The notes under the pieces: model-generated
Database searches by the model: none
Seen by the model: the letters and a program-made list of their open reading frames with translations, nothing else
Told to the model about the DNA's origin: nothing
Assembly (NCBI GenBank): GCA_036785325.1
Contig: JAXIVH010000067.1
Coordinates: 759,918 to 823,917 of the forward strand
Origin: Urophycis tenuis
Taxonomy: Eukaryota; Chordata; Actinopteri; Gadiformes; Phycidae
DNA length: 64,000 nt
Direction: 5' to 3'
In this document: in pieces, positions 19,552 through 32,308 of the stretch
Numbering within the stretch: the first letter of the stretch is position 1
Layout: each line of letters starts with the position of its first letter
Made by a program: the position numbers and the translations under genes

Positions 19552-19671
19552 TTCACGCCGGTGTCATTGTGTCTGACAATCAGATTTTATTTCAGTTTCC
19601 ATTGAAGGGAGCCCTGATATCTGTGAGGACTCCCATGCCACAGGGAAGGTACTTCTGGGTATTTCATTGTA

Positions 19672-19744
19672 GGGGAATTAGCTCAAGTGGTAGAGCGCTC
19701 GCTTAGCATGCGAGAGGTAGCAGGATCGATGCCTGCATTCTCCA
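19672..19744 (+). tRNA. tRNA-Ala (AGC), A2
   Basis: A2 body behind an A1-type flank; its divergent lysine partner is the broken one at 19539-19551. Confidence 0.97.
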
Positions 19745-19811
19745 ATCGATTGCATTCTTCTGTGGTTAAACCTCTCTTGAAGTGGACTAAACTATAACTT
19801 CTTGGGATGTC

Positions 19812-19848
19812 ATGTGAGAGGTAGCGGGATCGATGCCTGCATTCTCCA
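19812..19848 (+). pseudogene. tRNA-Ala (CGC) 3' half
   Basis: 67 bp after Ala 19672. Confidence 0.9.
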
Positions 19849-20402
19849 ATCTATTGCATTCTTCAGCACTTCACAATATTCTCGCTTTTTCGCCCACCAG
19901 TGTCCATTATTTCATTAGAATAAGGAGAAACATACTCTCAATTGTGGAAGCCGACAAAGCCTTAGCCAGTTTCCCTGTAGTCCACATAGAGCTGCTGTTT
20001 ATCAGCCCTGCAGACCTGGGTTCAGGAGCTGTATCAATGGAAACAACGTCTTTTTAGAAACAACGCTATGTGAATTGTTCAGTCAATTATAACTTCTGAC
20101 CTTCACACACCAAATGTCTCTGTGGTCCAGTGGAGATACTCCTCTTCTGTGCTGCAGACCTTGGTTCAAGTACCACCCGGCAGCATTGCTTTGTTTTGAG
20201 ACATTACAATTCATGCCACATTGTTCTTGGCATGAGTTGAACCCATGAATCAAGGTCAGATTATCAAAAGATTGTGCCAGCACGCCACTGACTGTGAATT
20301 CAATGTCTCTTTCTCAAGAGTCAATGATGCAAAGTAGATCGCAGCACATGTTTCGACAGCGCTGAATGCATGATGCCAATTTATCCATTACAAATCAACA
20401 GT

Positions 20403-20475
20403 CGCCTGAACAGGGACTTGAACCCTGGACCCTCAGATTAAAAGTCTGATGCTCTACCGACTGAGCTATCCAGGC
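20403..20475 (-). tRNA. tRNA-Lys (TTT), L2
   Basis: Standard sequence; pairs with Ala 20596. Confidence 0.97.
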
Positions 20476-20595
20476 TTCACGCCGGTGTTGTTGTGTCTGA
20501 CAATCAGATTTTATTTCAGTTTCCGTTGAAGGGAGCCCTGATATCTGTGAGGACTCCCATGCCACAGGGAAGGTACTTCTGGGTATTTCATTGTA

Positions 20596-20668
20596 GGGGA
20601 ATTAGCTCAAGTGGTAGAGCGCTCGCTTAGCATGCGAGAGGCAGCGGGATCGATGCCTGCATTCTCCA
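20596..20668 (+). tRNA. tRNA-Ala (AGC), A1
   Basis: Standard A1. Confidence 0.97.
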
Positions 20669-21347
20669 ATCGATTGCATTCTTCTGTGGTTAAACCTCTC
20701 TTGCAGTGGACTAAACTATAACTTCTTGGGATGTCACTTATTCGTGACTTATTTGAAAAGTAGTCAAACCATTGGGCTAAAACAATTAACTAAAGGACTA
20801 TATTTGCGTATACCAAATCACTTTATTTTATTACTTCAGCAGTCCTACTGTCCTGCTGAGGTTTGTGCTGATGACATCTTTCTGTTAAGTCATGTCTATT
20901 CTAATGTCAACCGAGATCAGCGACATTAGCTGTTACTCTCTTAATTGTCTGACTTCTAAGTCAACGATAACCTCCGACAATGTCATAGGAAGCACTAAGG
21001 TGGTGCAGTGTACAGAGCTCCTTATGTACAGTTCTGCAGGCCAGGGCTCAAATCCCTGAATGGCCTGGTTGAGGTATTTGTTGGCTCCTTGTAATTCTCA
21101 AGGAAAAGGTTTTTTTTTTAATGTCATCTCATTTTGACACCGGTTGTTGTAAAAACTTGTATTTCCACATTGTTCTTGGCATGAGTTGAACCCATGAATA
21201 AAGGTCAGATTATCAACAGCTCCATCCATTGTGCCAGTGAATTCTGACTGTGAATTCAATGTCTTTGTCAAGAGTCAATGATGCAAAGTAGATTGCTGCA
21301 CGTGGTTTGACAGTGCTGAATGCATGATGCCATTGCAAATCAACAGT

Positions 21348-21420
21348 CGCCTGAACAGGGACTTGAACCCTGGACCCTCAGATTAAAAGTCTGATGCTCT
21401 ACCGACTGAGCTATCCAGGC
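21348..21420 (-). tRNA. tRNA-Lys (TTT), L3
   Basis: Standard; the spacer before it carries small indels near 21235-21265. Confidence 0.97.
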
Positions 21421-21534
21421 TTCTTGCTATTGTGCCTGACAATCAGATTTTATTTCAGTTTCCGTTGAAGGGAGCCCTGATATCTGTGAGGACTCCCATG
21501 CCACACGGAAGGTACTTCTGGGTATTATATTGTA

Positions 21535-21607
21535 GGGGAATTAGCTCAAGTGGTAGAGCGCTCGCTTAGCATGCGAGAGGTAGCAGGATCGATGCCTGCA
21601 TTCTCCA
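21535..21607 (+). tRNA. tRNA-Ala (AGC), A2
   Basis: Standard A2. Confidence 0.97.
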
Positions 21608-21674
21608 ATCGATTGCATTCTTCTGTGGTTAAACCTCTCTTGAAGTGGACTAAACTATAACTTCTTGGGATGTC

Positions 21675-21711
21675 ATGTGAGAGGTAGCGGGATCGATGCC
21701 TGCATTCTCCA
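21675..21711 (+). pseudogene. tRNA-Ala (CGC) 3' half
   Basis: 67 bp after Ala 21535. Confidence 0.9.
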
Positions 21712-22265
21712 ATCTATTGCATTCTTCAGCACTTCACAATATTCTCGCTTTTTCGCCCACCAGTGTCCATTATTTCATTAGAATAAGGAGAAACATACTC
21801 TCAATTGTGGAAGCCGACAAAGCCTTAGCCAGTTTCCCTGTAGTCCACATAGAGCTGCTGTTTATCAGCCCTGCAGACCTGGGTTCAGGAGCTGTATCAA
21901 TGGAAACAACGTCTTTTTAGAAACAACGCTATGTGAATTGTTCAGTCAATTATAACTTCTGACCTTCACACACCAAATGTCTCTGTGGTCCAGTGGAGAT
22001 ACTCCTCTTCTGTGCTGCAGACCTTGGTTCAAGTACCACCCGGCAGCATTGCTTTGTTTTGAGACATTACAATTCATGCCACATTGTTCTTGGCATGAGT
22101 TGAACCCATGAATCAAGGTCAGATTATCAAAAGATTGTGCCAGCACGCCACTGACTGTGAATTCAATGTCTCTTTCTCAAGAGTCAATGATGCAAAGTAG
22201 ATCGCAGCACATGTTTCGACAGTGCTGAATGCATGATGCCAATTTATCCATTGCAAATCAACAGT

Positions 22266-22338
22266 CGCCTGAACAGGGACTTGAACCCTGGACCCTCAGA
22301 TTAAAAGTCTGATGCTCTACCGACTGAGCTATCCAGGC
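22266..22338 (-). tRNA. tRNA-Lys (TTT), L2
   Basis: Standard. Confidence 0.97.
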
Positions 22339-22458
22339 TTCACGCCGGTGTTATTGTGTCTGACAATCAGATTTTATTTCAGTTTCCGTTGAAGGGAGCC
22401 CTGATATCTGTGAGGACTCCCATGCCACAGGGAAGGTACTTCTGGGTATTTCATTGTA

Positions 22459-22531
22459 GGGGAATTAGCTCAAGTGGTAGAGCGCTCGCTTAGCATGCGA
22501 GAGGCAGCGGGATCGATGCCTGCATTCTCCA
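22459..22531 (+). tRNA. tRNA-Ala (AGC), A1
   Basis: Standard A1. Confidence 0.97.
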
Positions 22532-23208
22532 ATCGATTGCATTCTTCTGTGGTTAAACCTCTCTTGAAGTGGACTAAACTATAACTTCTTGGGATGTCAC
22601 TTATTCGTGACTTATTTGAAAAGTAGTCAAACCATTGGGCTAAAACAATTAACTAAAGGACTATATTTGCGTATACCAAATCACTTTATTTTATTACTTC
22701 AGCAGTCCTACTGTCCTGCTGAGGTTTGTGCTGATGACATCCCACTGTTAAGTCATGTCTATTCTAATGTCAACCGAGATCAGCGACATTAGCTGTTACT
22801 CTCTTAATTGTCTGACTTCTAAGTCAACGATAACCTCCGACAATGTCATAGGAAGCACTAAGGTGGTGCAGTGTACAGAGCTCCTTATGTACAGTTCTGC
22901 AGGCCAGGGCTCAAATCCCTGAATGGCCTGGTTGAGGTATTTGTTGGCTCCTTGTAATTCTCAAGGAAAAGGTTTTTTTTTTTTAATGTCATCTCATTTT
23001 GACACCGGTTGTTGTAAATACTTGTAATTACACATTGTTCTTGGCATGAGTTGAACCCATGAATCAAGGTCAGATTATCAACAGCTCCATCCATTTTGCC
23101 AGCTGACTGTGAATTCAATGTCTCTTTGTCAAGAGTCAATGATGCAAAGTAGATTGCTGCACGTGGTTTGACAGTGCTGAATGCATGATGCCATTGCAAA
23201 TCAACAGC

Positions 23209-23281
23209 CGCCTGAACAGGGACTTGAACCCTGGACCCTCAGATTAAAAGTCTGATGCTCTACCGACTGAGCTATCCAGGC
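23209..23281 (-). tRNA. tRNA-Lys (TTT), L3
   Basis: Standard body; one substitution in the 3' flank. Confidence 0.97.
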
Positions 23282-23395
23282 TTCTTGCTATTGTGCCTGA
23301 CAATCAGATTTTATTTCAGTTTCCGTTGAAGGGAGCCCTGATATCTGTGAGGACTCCCATGCCACACGGAAGGTACTTCTGGGTATTATATTGTA

Positions 23396-23468
23396 GGGGA
23401 ATTAGCTCAAGTGGTAGAGCCCTCGCTTAGCATGCGAGAGGTAGCAGGATCGATGCCTGCATTCTCCA
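23396..23468 (+). tRNA. tRNA-Ala (AGC), A2 variant
   Basis: Base 26, at the D-stem/anticodon-stem junction, is C instead of G (GAGCCCTCGC). Stems remain paired. Confidence 0.95.
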
Positions 23469-24190
23469 ATCGATTGCATTCTTCTGTGGTTAAACCTCTC
23501 TTGAAGTGGACTAAACTATAACTTCTTGGGATGTCACTTATTCGTGACTTATTTGAAAAGTAGTCAAACGATCGGGCTAAAACAATTAACTAAAGGACTA
23601 TATTTGCGTATACCAAATCACTTTATTTTATTACTTCAGCAGTCCTACTGTCCTGCTGAGGTTTGTGCTGATGACATCTTTCTGTTAAGTCATGTCTTTT
23701 CTAATGTCAACCGAGATCAGCGACATTAGCTGTTACTCTCTTAATTGTCTGACTTCTAAGTCAACTATAACCCCAGACAATGCCGTAGGAAGCACCATGG
23801 TGGTGCAGTGGATGAAGCTGCTTATGTGCAGCTCTGGAGATCAGGGTTCAAATCCCTGCATGTCCTGATTGAGCTTTTTGCTGGCTCCTTGTAATTCTCA
23901 AGGCATAATAGAAAAGGTTTTGTGAAACGTCATCTCAATTTTGACGTTGTTTGTTGTAAAACCTTATACTTCAACATTGTTCTTGGCATGAGTTGAATCA
24001 ATAAATCAAGGTCAGATCACCAACAGCTCCATCCATTGTGCCAGTAAGCCGCTGGCTGTGAAGGGAGTCAAAGTTTGTGATTGACTTTACAATTTAATGT
24101 CTGTTTGTAAAGAGTCAATGATCAAAAAGTAGCACATGCTTTGACACTGCTGGATGCACAATGTCACTTTATCCATTGCAAATGATCAGT

Positions 24191-24263
24191 CGCCTGAACA
24201 GGGACTTGAACCCTGGACCCTCAGATTAAAAGTCTGATGCTCTACCGGCTGAGCTACCCAGGC
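24191..24263 (-). tRNA. tRNA-Lys (TTT), L1
   Basis: Standard L1. Confidence 0.97.
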
Positions 24264-24392
24264 TTCATGACTATGGCAATGTCTCTTCCACTCAGAATTT
24301 ATTTCAGTCTCCATTGAAGGGAGCCCTGATATCTGTGAGGACTCCCATGCCACAGGGTAGGTACTTCTAATCTGCATGGGCTTTATTTAGTC

Positions 24393-24465
24393 GGGGAATT
24401 AGCTCAAGTGGTAGAGCGCTTGCTTCGCATGTGAGAGGTAGCGGGATCGATGCCTGCATTCTCCA
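24393..24465 (+). tRNA. tRNA-Ala (CGC)
   Basis: Same as 642. Confidence 0.96.
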
Positions 24466-25019
24466 ATCTATTGCATTCTTCAGCACTTCACAATATTCTC
24501 GCTTTTTCGCCCACCAGTGTCCATTATTTCATTAGAATAAGGAGAAACATACTCTCAATTGTGGAAGCCGACAAAGCCTTAGCCAGTTTCCCTGTAGTCC
24601 ACATAGAGCTGCTGTTTATCAGCCCTGCAGACCTGGGTTCAGGAGCTGTATCAATGGAAACAACGTCTTTTTAGAAACAACGCTATGTGAATTGTTCAGT
24701 CAATTATAACCTCTGACCTTTACACACCAAATGTCTCTGTGGTCCAGTGGAGATACTCCTCTTCTGTGCTGCAGACCTTGGTTCAAGCACCAGCCGGCAG
24801 CATTGCTTTGTTTTGAGACATTACAATTCATGCCACATTGTTCTTGGCATTAGTTGAACCCATGAATCAAGGTCAGATTATCAAAAGATTGTGCCAGCAC
24901 GCCACTGACTGTGAATTCAATGTCTCTTTCTCAAGAGTCAATGATGCAAAGTAGATCGGAGCACATGTTTCGACAGTGCTGAATGCATGATGCCAATTTA
25001 TCCATTGCAAATCAACAGT

Positions 25020-25092
25020 CGCCTGAACAGGGACTTGAACCCTGGACCCTCAGATTAAAAGTCTGATGCTCTACCGACTGAGCTATCCAGGC
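25020..25092 (-). tRNA. tRNA-Lys (TTT), L2
   Basis: Standard; 114-bp recombinant flank. Confidence 0.97.
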
Positions 25093-25206
25093 TTCTTGCT
25101 ATTGTGCCTGACAATCAGATTTTATTTCAGTTTCCGTTGAAGGGAGCCCTGATATCTGTGAGGACTCCCATGGAAAAGGGAAGGTACTTCTGGGTATTAC
25201 ATTGTA

Positions 25207-25279
25207 GGGGAATTAGCTCAAGTGGTAGAGCGCTCGCTTAGCATGCGAGAGGTAGCGGGATCGATGCCTGCATTCTCCA
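25207..25279 (+). tRNA. tRNA-Ala (AGC), A1/A2 hybrid
   Basis: Variable region GGTA as in A2 with T-stem GCGGG as in A1. Last gene before insert copy 2. Confidence 0.96.
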
Positions 25280-25530
25280 ATCGATTGCATTCATTGTGGT
25301 TAAACCTCTCTTAAAGTGGACTAAACTATAACTTCTTGGGATGGAGGAAGGAGGAAGGGGGGAGGAGAAAAACGAAGGAAAAGAGAGGAAATTTTGAGAA
25401 AAAGAGGAAAAAAAAAATGGAAGGAACCTGTTGCTGTTTGTGTCTCTGCTGTCCATCACAAGTAAAAGCACACATATTCTGGTCTATTAATTTGAGAAAT
25501 CTAACCACCATGACACTTTACTGCAGAATA

Positions 25531-25582
25531 GCATAGGAGGCTTTTGATCAAAAGGTCGCCGGTTCGATTCCACCATGAGGCA
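25531..25582 (+). repeat. tRNA-like 3' fragment with B box, copy 2
   Basis: Same as 12001-12053; B box at 25561-25571. Confidence 0.5.
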
Positions 25583-26278
25583 TGTAATACAAACTACTAC
25601 TAAGTGTTATTAAATGTACTTTTATTCTATTCTTTATATTTGTGAATGAAGTACTGCAACATTGTAATCATCTTCTATGAATGAGTTTGCATGTTTGCAA
25701 AAAAAAAAACTTAAGACACTCACTGAAATGTAACAAATTTTTTATAAATTTCACACACACATAAACACTCACAAACAAACACTTGTGTGAAATTAAACCA
25801 GAAAACGCGAAGCATAATAAACAGAAATAAATCAATTGAAAATAGAAAAAATATATATATAAATAACCCAAATAAAATAAAAGCAATAAATTAACAAATA
25901 TGGAAAATATTTAGGGAAATATTAGAACAAGAATAACAATTTAAAATAGAATAAAATAAATGATAAATACCAAAATAAAATAAATAAATAAAAACAGAAA
26001 ATATTTAAAGTAAGGAAAATTTAGAACAAGAAACAATTTAAAATAGAAATAAAAAAGACAACCAAAACAAGATAAGTAAAATAAATACAATAAATTAACA
26101 AATGTAGAAATTAGATTAAGTTTAAAAAAAAATAGAACAGAACAAGACATTTTTTCTTTTAAAACTATTTACATTATATACATATTCACAAAGAATGTCA
26201 CACCCCTCTTTTCTCCTCCCTCTTTCTCCTCATCTCCTCCATCCAAGCTTCCAGTGGCATACTGTTATTTTTGGGACT
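25583..26278. repeat. A-rich region and lost C-terminal codons
   Basis: Low-complexity TAAAATAAATA sequence as in copy 1, then, from about 26198, codons that are untranslated here because of the early stop at 26279. Confidence 0.65.
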
Positions 26279-27238
26279 TTATATATGCCCATAATACTGC
26301 CCATGACCAGTCTCCTTAATGCGCGGCAGGTGGCACTGACGGCATTTGTTTCTATCCACTGTGCGGGTGTAGGCTCTCCGGGTCGGCGGTGGTGAGGGCA
26401 GTGGGCCAGACGGCACAATCGGTGTGCTTCCAGTGGGGGAAGCAAACACAACTGGCACAATGACAGGGCTGGGGTTTGGAATTGCTGGAGCTAGAGGTGA
26501 TGGCCAGCTGAACAACTGCCTCTGAGCTGCTGACTTCCGCTTATCCACTGCCTGTCCAACCGTACTCTGGGGCAAGTGGTACAGATGTTGGGGACCAGGC
26601 CGTGGTGGTACAGCAGGAGGGCGCACCTGAACAAGTGGAAGAGGCCTCGCAGCAACAGAGACAGAGTCAGGCAGGTTGACACCTTGCAGCAAAATCCTAC
26701 TGTCCTGCCTCTTCAGTCTTTTATTGTGCCACTGGGTAAGAGTTGTTTGATTAACTTCAAACAACTGCAGAGTTGTGCTCCCCATCACTGTGGCATTACC
26801 CAGGACCAGCTGCCTGATATTACTGTAGTCAGTCAAAATCAGAGTCCATCTTGTCAAGCTGTAAGTGCCCTGTTTTTGGGGGCTCTTGTGAATGTTGCAC
26901 AGCTTGACAAAGATGGACTCGACAAGACGACTACAGTCTGGCCACTGGGCAGGAGATCCCGAGGATGCCAAAACACAACGTGTTGTGCTCTCCACACCAG
27001 GTGTAAAGTCAGGTCTCTTTTTAGAGCACCTGAAGCGTCCTGTTGTTAGGCGCACCTGGTGACGTGCAGCATATGCCACCCGCTGCTGGTCATATGGCAG
27101 GAGGTTCTGCCACAGCCCCACTATGGTACTGGCCTGCTGATTACTAATTGTCTGACCAGTTATAGTCCTCAGGCCCACCAGGTACTCAGCCAGGTCATCC
27201 ACTCTGTCCATCCCTGGGATGCCACGCTCATCAACAGC
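26279..27238 (-). CDS. Copy 2 exon 14, early stop
   Basis: 319 codons plus TAA. Identical in layout to the copy 1 exon until the stop after GHI. It keeps C1382, C1385 and H1395 but not C1404. Confidence 0.75.
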   Translation of the reverse strand, partial: AVDERGIPGMDRVDDLAEYLVGLRTITGQTISNQQASTIVGLWQNLLPYDQQRVAYAARHQVRLTTGRFRCSKKRPDFTPGVESTTRCVLASSGSPAQWPDCSRLVESIFVKLCNIHKSPQKQGTYSLTRWTLILTDYSNIRQLVLGNATVMGSTTLQLFEVNQTTLTQWHNKRLKRQDSRILLQGVNLPDSVSVAARPLPLVQVRPPAVPPRPGPQHLYHLPQSTVGQAVDKRKSAAQRQLFSWPSPLAPAIPNPSPVIVPVVFASPTGSTPIVPSGPLPSPPPTRRAYTRTVDRNKCRQCHLPRIKETGHGQYYGHI

Positions 27239-30200
27239 CTGGATAAAGTGTAGGAGTATACATCGAAATTAAAACACAATAACACAACTAGAAAAATACA
27301 GCTGTCACAGTTCAACAGTCACAAAACACCAAATACTGTAGGATGTTCTTCTAATCAGACATATGGATATAGAATATCCATAGATATAGTATTTTGCTTT
27401 ACATGTTTTGACTGCATCTGGTGTCTTCCTCAGAAGAGTCACCTGATGTTGCTGTGATGTGTCACACCAGCTGATGTTACACAGAAAATCAGCTGAGAAG
27501 ACACCTCACAACATCAGGATATCCTTCTGAGGAAGACACCAGTTGCAGTCAAAACATGTCAAGGTAATGCAAAATCACACGCCCATATCCATGCGTCTGA
27601 TTAGAAGAACATTGGTGATTATCAAATGAAGACATAATGAACTTAACTGAACTAGAACTTACCGCCTGTTGCACAGGTGCTGCTGTGGCCAGGGTAGGTG
27701 CCCCAGAGGGACCAACAGTTGATGTGGAGAGAGTGGCTGGTAGGATGTTAAGGGAGCAGGCAGAGGCTGTGGTGGACGTGACAGATATTGGTCGAGAGGA
27801 CAGCGTGTGCTCAATCTGTTAAATGTAATAAGACAATTATTAATACGTATCAATGATATTTAATACATTGACAAGCAGGACATTAAGACCACTGACACCT
27901 TTTTGATACAAAAAGACTAACCAGCTGTTTCTCAGGGACTGCTGGGGTGGCAGTGGCCATTCTTGACCCAGCTGTGGCTGCAGCTGCAGCAGTGGAGGCA
28001 GTCATTGTGAAGGCGGTGGAGAGCGGAAGGGCAGAGGCTGCACTCGTGGCACTGGCTGACTGGTCAGAGGACAGCTGAGCCTGAAAAAAAAATAAAATAA
28101 TAATAATACATCATATTACAAGTGCAACAGATGATATGTCACATAATAAAAACACTTACCAGTTGTGACAGTTCAGCAGGGATAGGAAGGGCTGACTGAA
28201 CAGAATGTGTGGACTCACGCACTGGCTGTAAAATGTAATATAAGAAGGTGATTATAAAAATGAATTAAATTGGACTTTATCTTTGTGCATAATTACTTCA
28301 TTAGCATCATAATTCTATAATTATTACCAGTTGTTGCTCAGGTGCTGTGGAAACAGCAGGACCAGGAGAGGGCTGGAGAGAGGTGGGCGTTGGAGTGGGA
28401 GCTGAGCCGGTGGTGACAGGGGCAGGATCAGACAGGTCCAGCAGCTCTACAGTGGGGTCTAACCCACTTTCTTCAAAACCCTCATCTTCCGGCTGCTCCT
28501 CAGTGCCTACATCTTCAAGCAGTGCCTCAGTTTCCTCCGAGTCAGGATTTACATCCTGCAAGGCCTTTCCCGTCTGGCTGTACAAGTAGTCGATGCCGAG
28601 AAGCTCACCTGGGACAGGTGGGAGGACAATAGAGGGTGGAAAATTCACTTTCAGAGTGCAATAAAAAGATTACACTGCATAGTGAATATAGCAAATAGCT
28701 TCATCAGGATGAAAAACTTATAGTCACCAGTGTAAACAGCAGGTGGCTGAAAAGACGGGACATGGTGCCTTCCAAAGACCTTGACACTGAGGTTGTTAAT
28801 ACAGTGAATAAGGTCTCCAGAGTAACTCAGCAGGGGGGAAGGCTTGACTGCTAGAGATGCAGCTTCTCGGTCCTGGTTCCACCTGTTCAGTCCTTCCAAG
28901 AGGTACAGCTGGAAATTCAGACTGTTGGCACTCGTTCCTTAAGATAGTAGAAAGGTAAACACAATGATACGTTTATTTGTTGTGTTTGGTCATCTGTAAA
29001 TTATTAGTTGTGCCACTGTTTCCAGGATAATGGTACATGACAACAACAGTATTGCGATGTTACAGAATCTTTCTGATGAATAGTGATTCATACTGACCTG
29101 GAATGAACCTGTTTACGTGCAGGTGAAAGGACTCCAATGATGTGGACCCTCTGGCACACCTGTAGTTAGGCAGCACAATGCCTGCCTTGGTGGTGGTGCC
29201 TGTCTGGGTGTAAAGACGCACACCTGGTTCGTCCTGTATGCACTTAACGTGCCGCTGTTGGACTTGCCAGATGTGCTGCATCCTCTCCTGGTCCAAAAGA
29301 GGAACACCAAGAAAATCCCTGCCCTTTGCCCCCATCAGTTCATTGAGCAGCTGCTCAATCATGAGAACTGTCTGCCGCTCCCCTCTTGTCTGCCTCCGGC
29401 AGTGCAATGCCAGCTCATCTTTGGTGATGTTCTGATCCACGAGAGCATCAGTGATGCCAGGGACACCTTCCTGTCTCAGCTGCTCCCGCTTGGCCTGACG
29501 CAGCAAGGCAACATCTCCTCTGTCCCACTCAAAGATGCAGCTTGACAACTTTGCCATGAAGACAGGGTACAGAGGATGAGCGTCCTTTGTGCACCCAGAT
29601 GCCAGTCGCCGCATGAAATGGTAGATGTCCAGCTTGACTATCAAGTCTGGCCACCCACCAAATCTCTCCTTTAGTTTTGTCTGCCCTCTGCCCTCCCGAC
29701 AACAGTCACAGTCGATGTAAAGCAGCTGAGGTGGAGCCACACCTGCATTACTGTACCTAAACATGAGGCCAGCTGCCATTCTGTCCAGGGCAGGACCCTC
29801 CTGAGCAGACAGGACACTGATGAGGATTTGCCCTCTCTCATTGCTTATGGATGTGAGCCACAAGGCTGTCCCCTTAGCAGTGCCTGAGAGCTTCTTGGTG
29901 ATCTGCAATGGCAAAGAAAACACAGTGAATTTAATTTAATAAATTGTTAAATCTGTATCTGAACACCAGGGTAATAATTATGTATATTTACATATATTTA
30001 CTGTACTTTACGGCATTAGCAGTTAAAAATACTTACCTTCTTTGTGGAGTCCATTTTTAGGATGCTGCCAAAGGTGGACGTGATGCTGGCTTTGATGTGG
30101 TCAAGCCTGCTCAAAATGTCACGCCCATAAACAGCCAGCATCCATCTGTTTGATGGAACATCCACAGGCTCAGGAGGATCCTGGAATCTGACTGGGAAAA

Positions 30201-31635
30201 GGCTTGGCCTGGCAGCAAAGTCAGAGCACGCTCCAAGGTACCGGCAGAGACGCTTGAGCCATTCCTCACTGTGGTTCTCCTTCAGCTGTCTTACCAAGCG
30301 GGTGGGACTGTTTCCAAGTGTCCTCTCCCTCAGGAAACGGATCACCCGCACATCACAAGCGAATCTGTATAAAAGAAAGGGAACGAGAGACAGAATGAGA
30401 CAAACATTAAAACCTTCTAAATTCTTGATAACAAACTAAGGCAAATTGATCTATGTATACTTACTTTCGAGTCAGAATCAATCTGAACTCCAGCCTGTGA
30501 GCCAAGTCCAGCTGGTCCAAGATTGTCTTGCTGGAGGAAAGATATGTAGTCTTGCAACCAGCTGAACTGCACCAGAGAGTCTCCGTGATCATGAGGTAAT
30601 ACCTGTCCACGTCCAGAATATGGCGGGCTCTCTTGTGAGCTCCATAGCTTGTGAGCTGTGTACCACAAGCAGGACAGGACAGCTTGACCTTCCATAGGTG
30701 GTATGGCATCCATACGAGAAGCCGGTGGTGGAAAAAGCGCTCAGGAGTGGGGACCTGATGGTAAATGAGGGATGGCTCTGGTGGATCATACCACAGTTTC
30801 AGGTCTGTGCGCAGACGCTGGTTTTTCCACAGGGCTGCTGAAATCCACTTCTGGTCTTGAGGCGGTATGGTCTTCAGCAGCTTTGTGGGCAGCCAGGCAG
30901 TGTCTGAAACAGGTGGGATCCCCACATTTTGAGGTAATGGCGAGGTGAGAGGAGCAGAGGGGGTTCCAGAGGAGACACAGGAGGAGGTGGCAGATAACAC
31001 TTCCTATTTTTGGAAAAATTAAATAAAATACGTTAAGTTAAATACATAGATATGATAACAATCTACTCAAGAACAGTTCATGTTTCAAGTGTAGTAGAAT
31101 ATCTTCTTACAGCTGTAGCAGTGGAGGGCAGAATGGAAGAAGCTGGGCTTGATACATGAACAGGAGAGGGAGGAAGAGACAGAGGAGAAACGGTCTGCAA
31201 AAATGTCTTGGGACTGTGGCCAGGTGGTGACACTTTTCTTTTTGTGGGGGTAATGATGGGGCTGGATACATGAGAGGTCTGAGGGAATAAAGTCACAGTT
31301 CACAATATAAGATAACCGTAGATGATAATGAATGAATGAATCTATCATTATTGGCATAGCAGTCAATAAATCAAATCAATTCAACATGGAATGAATGCAT
31401 GAAAGTCCCACTATAGTTACTGCTACATGAAAAAAAAAGTACCAGTATATATTTTTTAAATCAAAGTCAATCTATGTGTCATTCTCTTTATATTACCTTA
31501 GGTGAATGCTTCCCAGCCAAACTTAAATTTGGCTTTAATATGGCACCATGAGAGCCCCCAAACCGTGGCTTTGTAAACTGCCAAAAAGAAAAAAAATGAC
31601 CTTAACCGGGGCTTTGTACATTTTATATAGTTGAG

Positions 31636-31669
<34 letters not shown>

Positions 31670-32308
31670 TAAATATCAGCACAAGTAATTCCTCAATACT
31701 TACTGATGCTAAAGTCAAAATGGGCCTTCTAGGCTCACCACCAGTTGAGGAGACATGCTTTGGTGGTGGTGGTGAACCTGCAGGTGAGGGTCCTGGCTGT
31801 ACCGTCTCACCAGATGAAGGCCCTGGCTGCTGTGCCACTGTGCATGAGGTTCCTGGATGCACTGAGACAGGGAGCGAACTGGAAGGCTACAGGTTCACAG
31901 ACAAGATTTAAAAAAAAATTGTAATACAACAGAATTCAACACCAGCATGTCGTAATTGTATGAGAGACTTCAGATACCTTCTTTGCATGAAAACCACAGT
32001 TACAGCTCTGTGCACCTCCAAACAGTGACATCTGTCCCCTCATCTGCATTGGGCATTTCTCAATCTGTATGTTTGACAGTGAATAAGAAGGTGTTCTCTT
32101 TAAACATGTCCTAGCTTTACATTTAATATGATACACATATCACTCTGTCCAGGTTTACCTTCAGATATAGATCATGCCATTTCTTCTGCCGAGGTGCTGG
32201 TCTGTTTCCTGCCTCAGAGGGCCAAACACCTGAGGCAGCAAATCTCCGCAGGCGGGATATCCACTCCTCCTCTCCCATGGCCCTATGTTTTTTTTGTTTG
32301 GAAGCCAT
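26279..32308 (-). CDS. Transposon gene copy 2 (DUF6729/transposase-like), C-truncated
   Basis: Fourteen exons with an open frame throughout: 32159-32308, 31978-32064, 31704-31886, 31497-31577, 31111-31278, 30465-31003, 30037-30364, 29098-29902, 28728-28937, 28328-28647, 28160-28225, 27922-28080, 27663-27815, 26279-27238. The product is 1402 residues. Exon 4 (81 nt) and exon 8 (805 nt) keep the frame that copy 1 lost. Two adjacent substitutions near 26276-26279 turn the Tyr codon after YYGHI into TAA, removing 27 residues, among them the last cysteine (C1404) of the C-terminal knuckle and the basic tail. The role is inferred as a transposase; activity without the knuckle is uncertain. Confidence 0.75.
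27343..27612. mobile_element. 270-bp inverted-repeat (MITE-like) element, copy 2
   Basis: Same length and position in the last intron as 13819-14088, so it was present before the host element was duplicated. Confidence 0.75.
29098..29902 (-). CDS. Copy 2 exon 8, transposase-like core
   Basis: Intact 805-nt exon, starting ITKKLSGTAKGTALWL and continuing NERGQILISVLSAQEG, a transposase-like run after the Asp of KMDSTKK. Candidate acidic residues are D576/D578 (IDCDCC), D604 (LDIYHFMRR) and E769 (TSLESFH). The exon ends in phase 1 at a GTCAGT donor. Confidence 0.72.
30037..31003 (-). CDS. Copy 2 exons 6-7, DUF6729-like domain
   Basis: Same as copy 1 apart from a few substitutions (for example ILDVDRYY for ILEVDRYY). 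The cysteines CPAC and C-x4-C and the terminal KMDSTKK are kept. Confidence 0.7.
31637..31669. repeat. (TAA)n microsatellite
   Basis: Expanded relative to copy 1. Confidence 0.85.

Larger units (their letters stand above)
19552..25343. repeat. tRNA array segment between inserts
   Basis: Begins with an Ala-AGC whose lysine partner was split, then two 1863-bp units with A1 and A2 genes, then an L1/Ala-CGC module at 24191-24465. It ends within the spacer after Ala 25207, at GGGATG, where transposon copy 2 starts. Confidence 0.9.
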
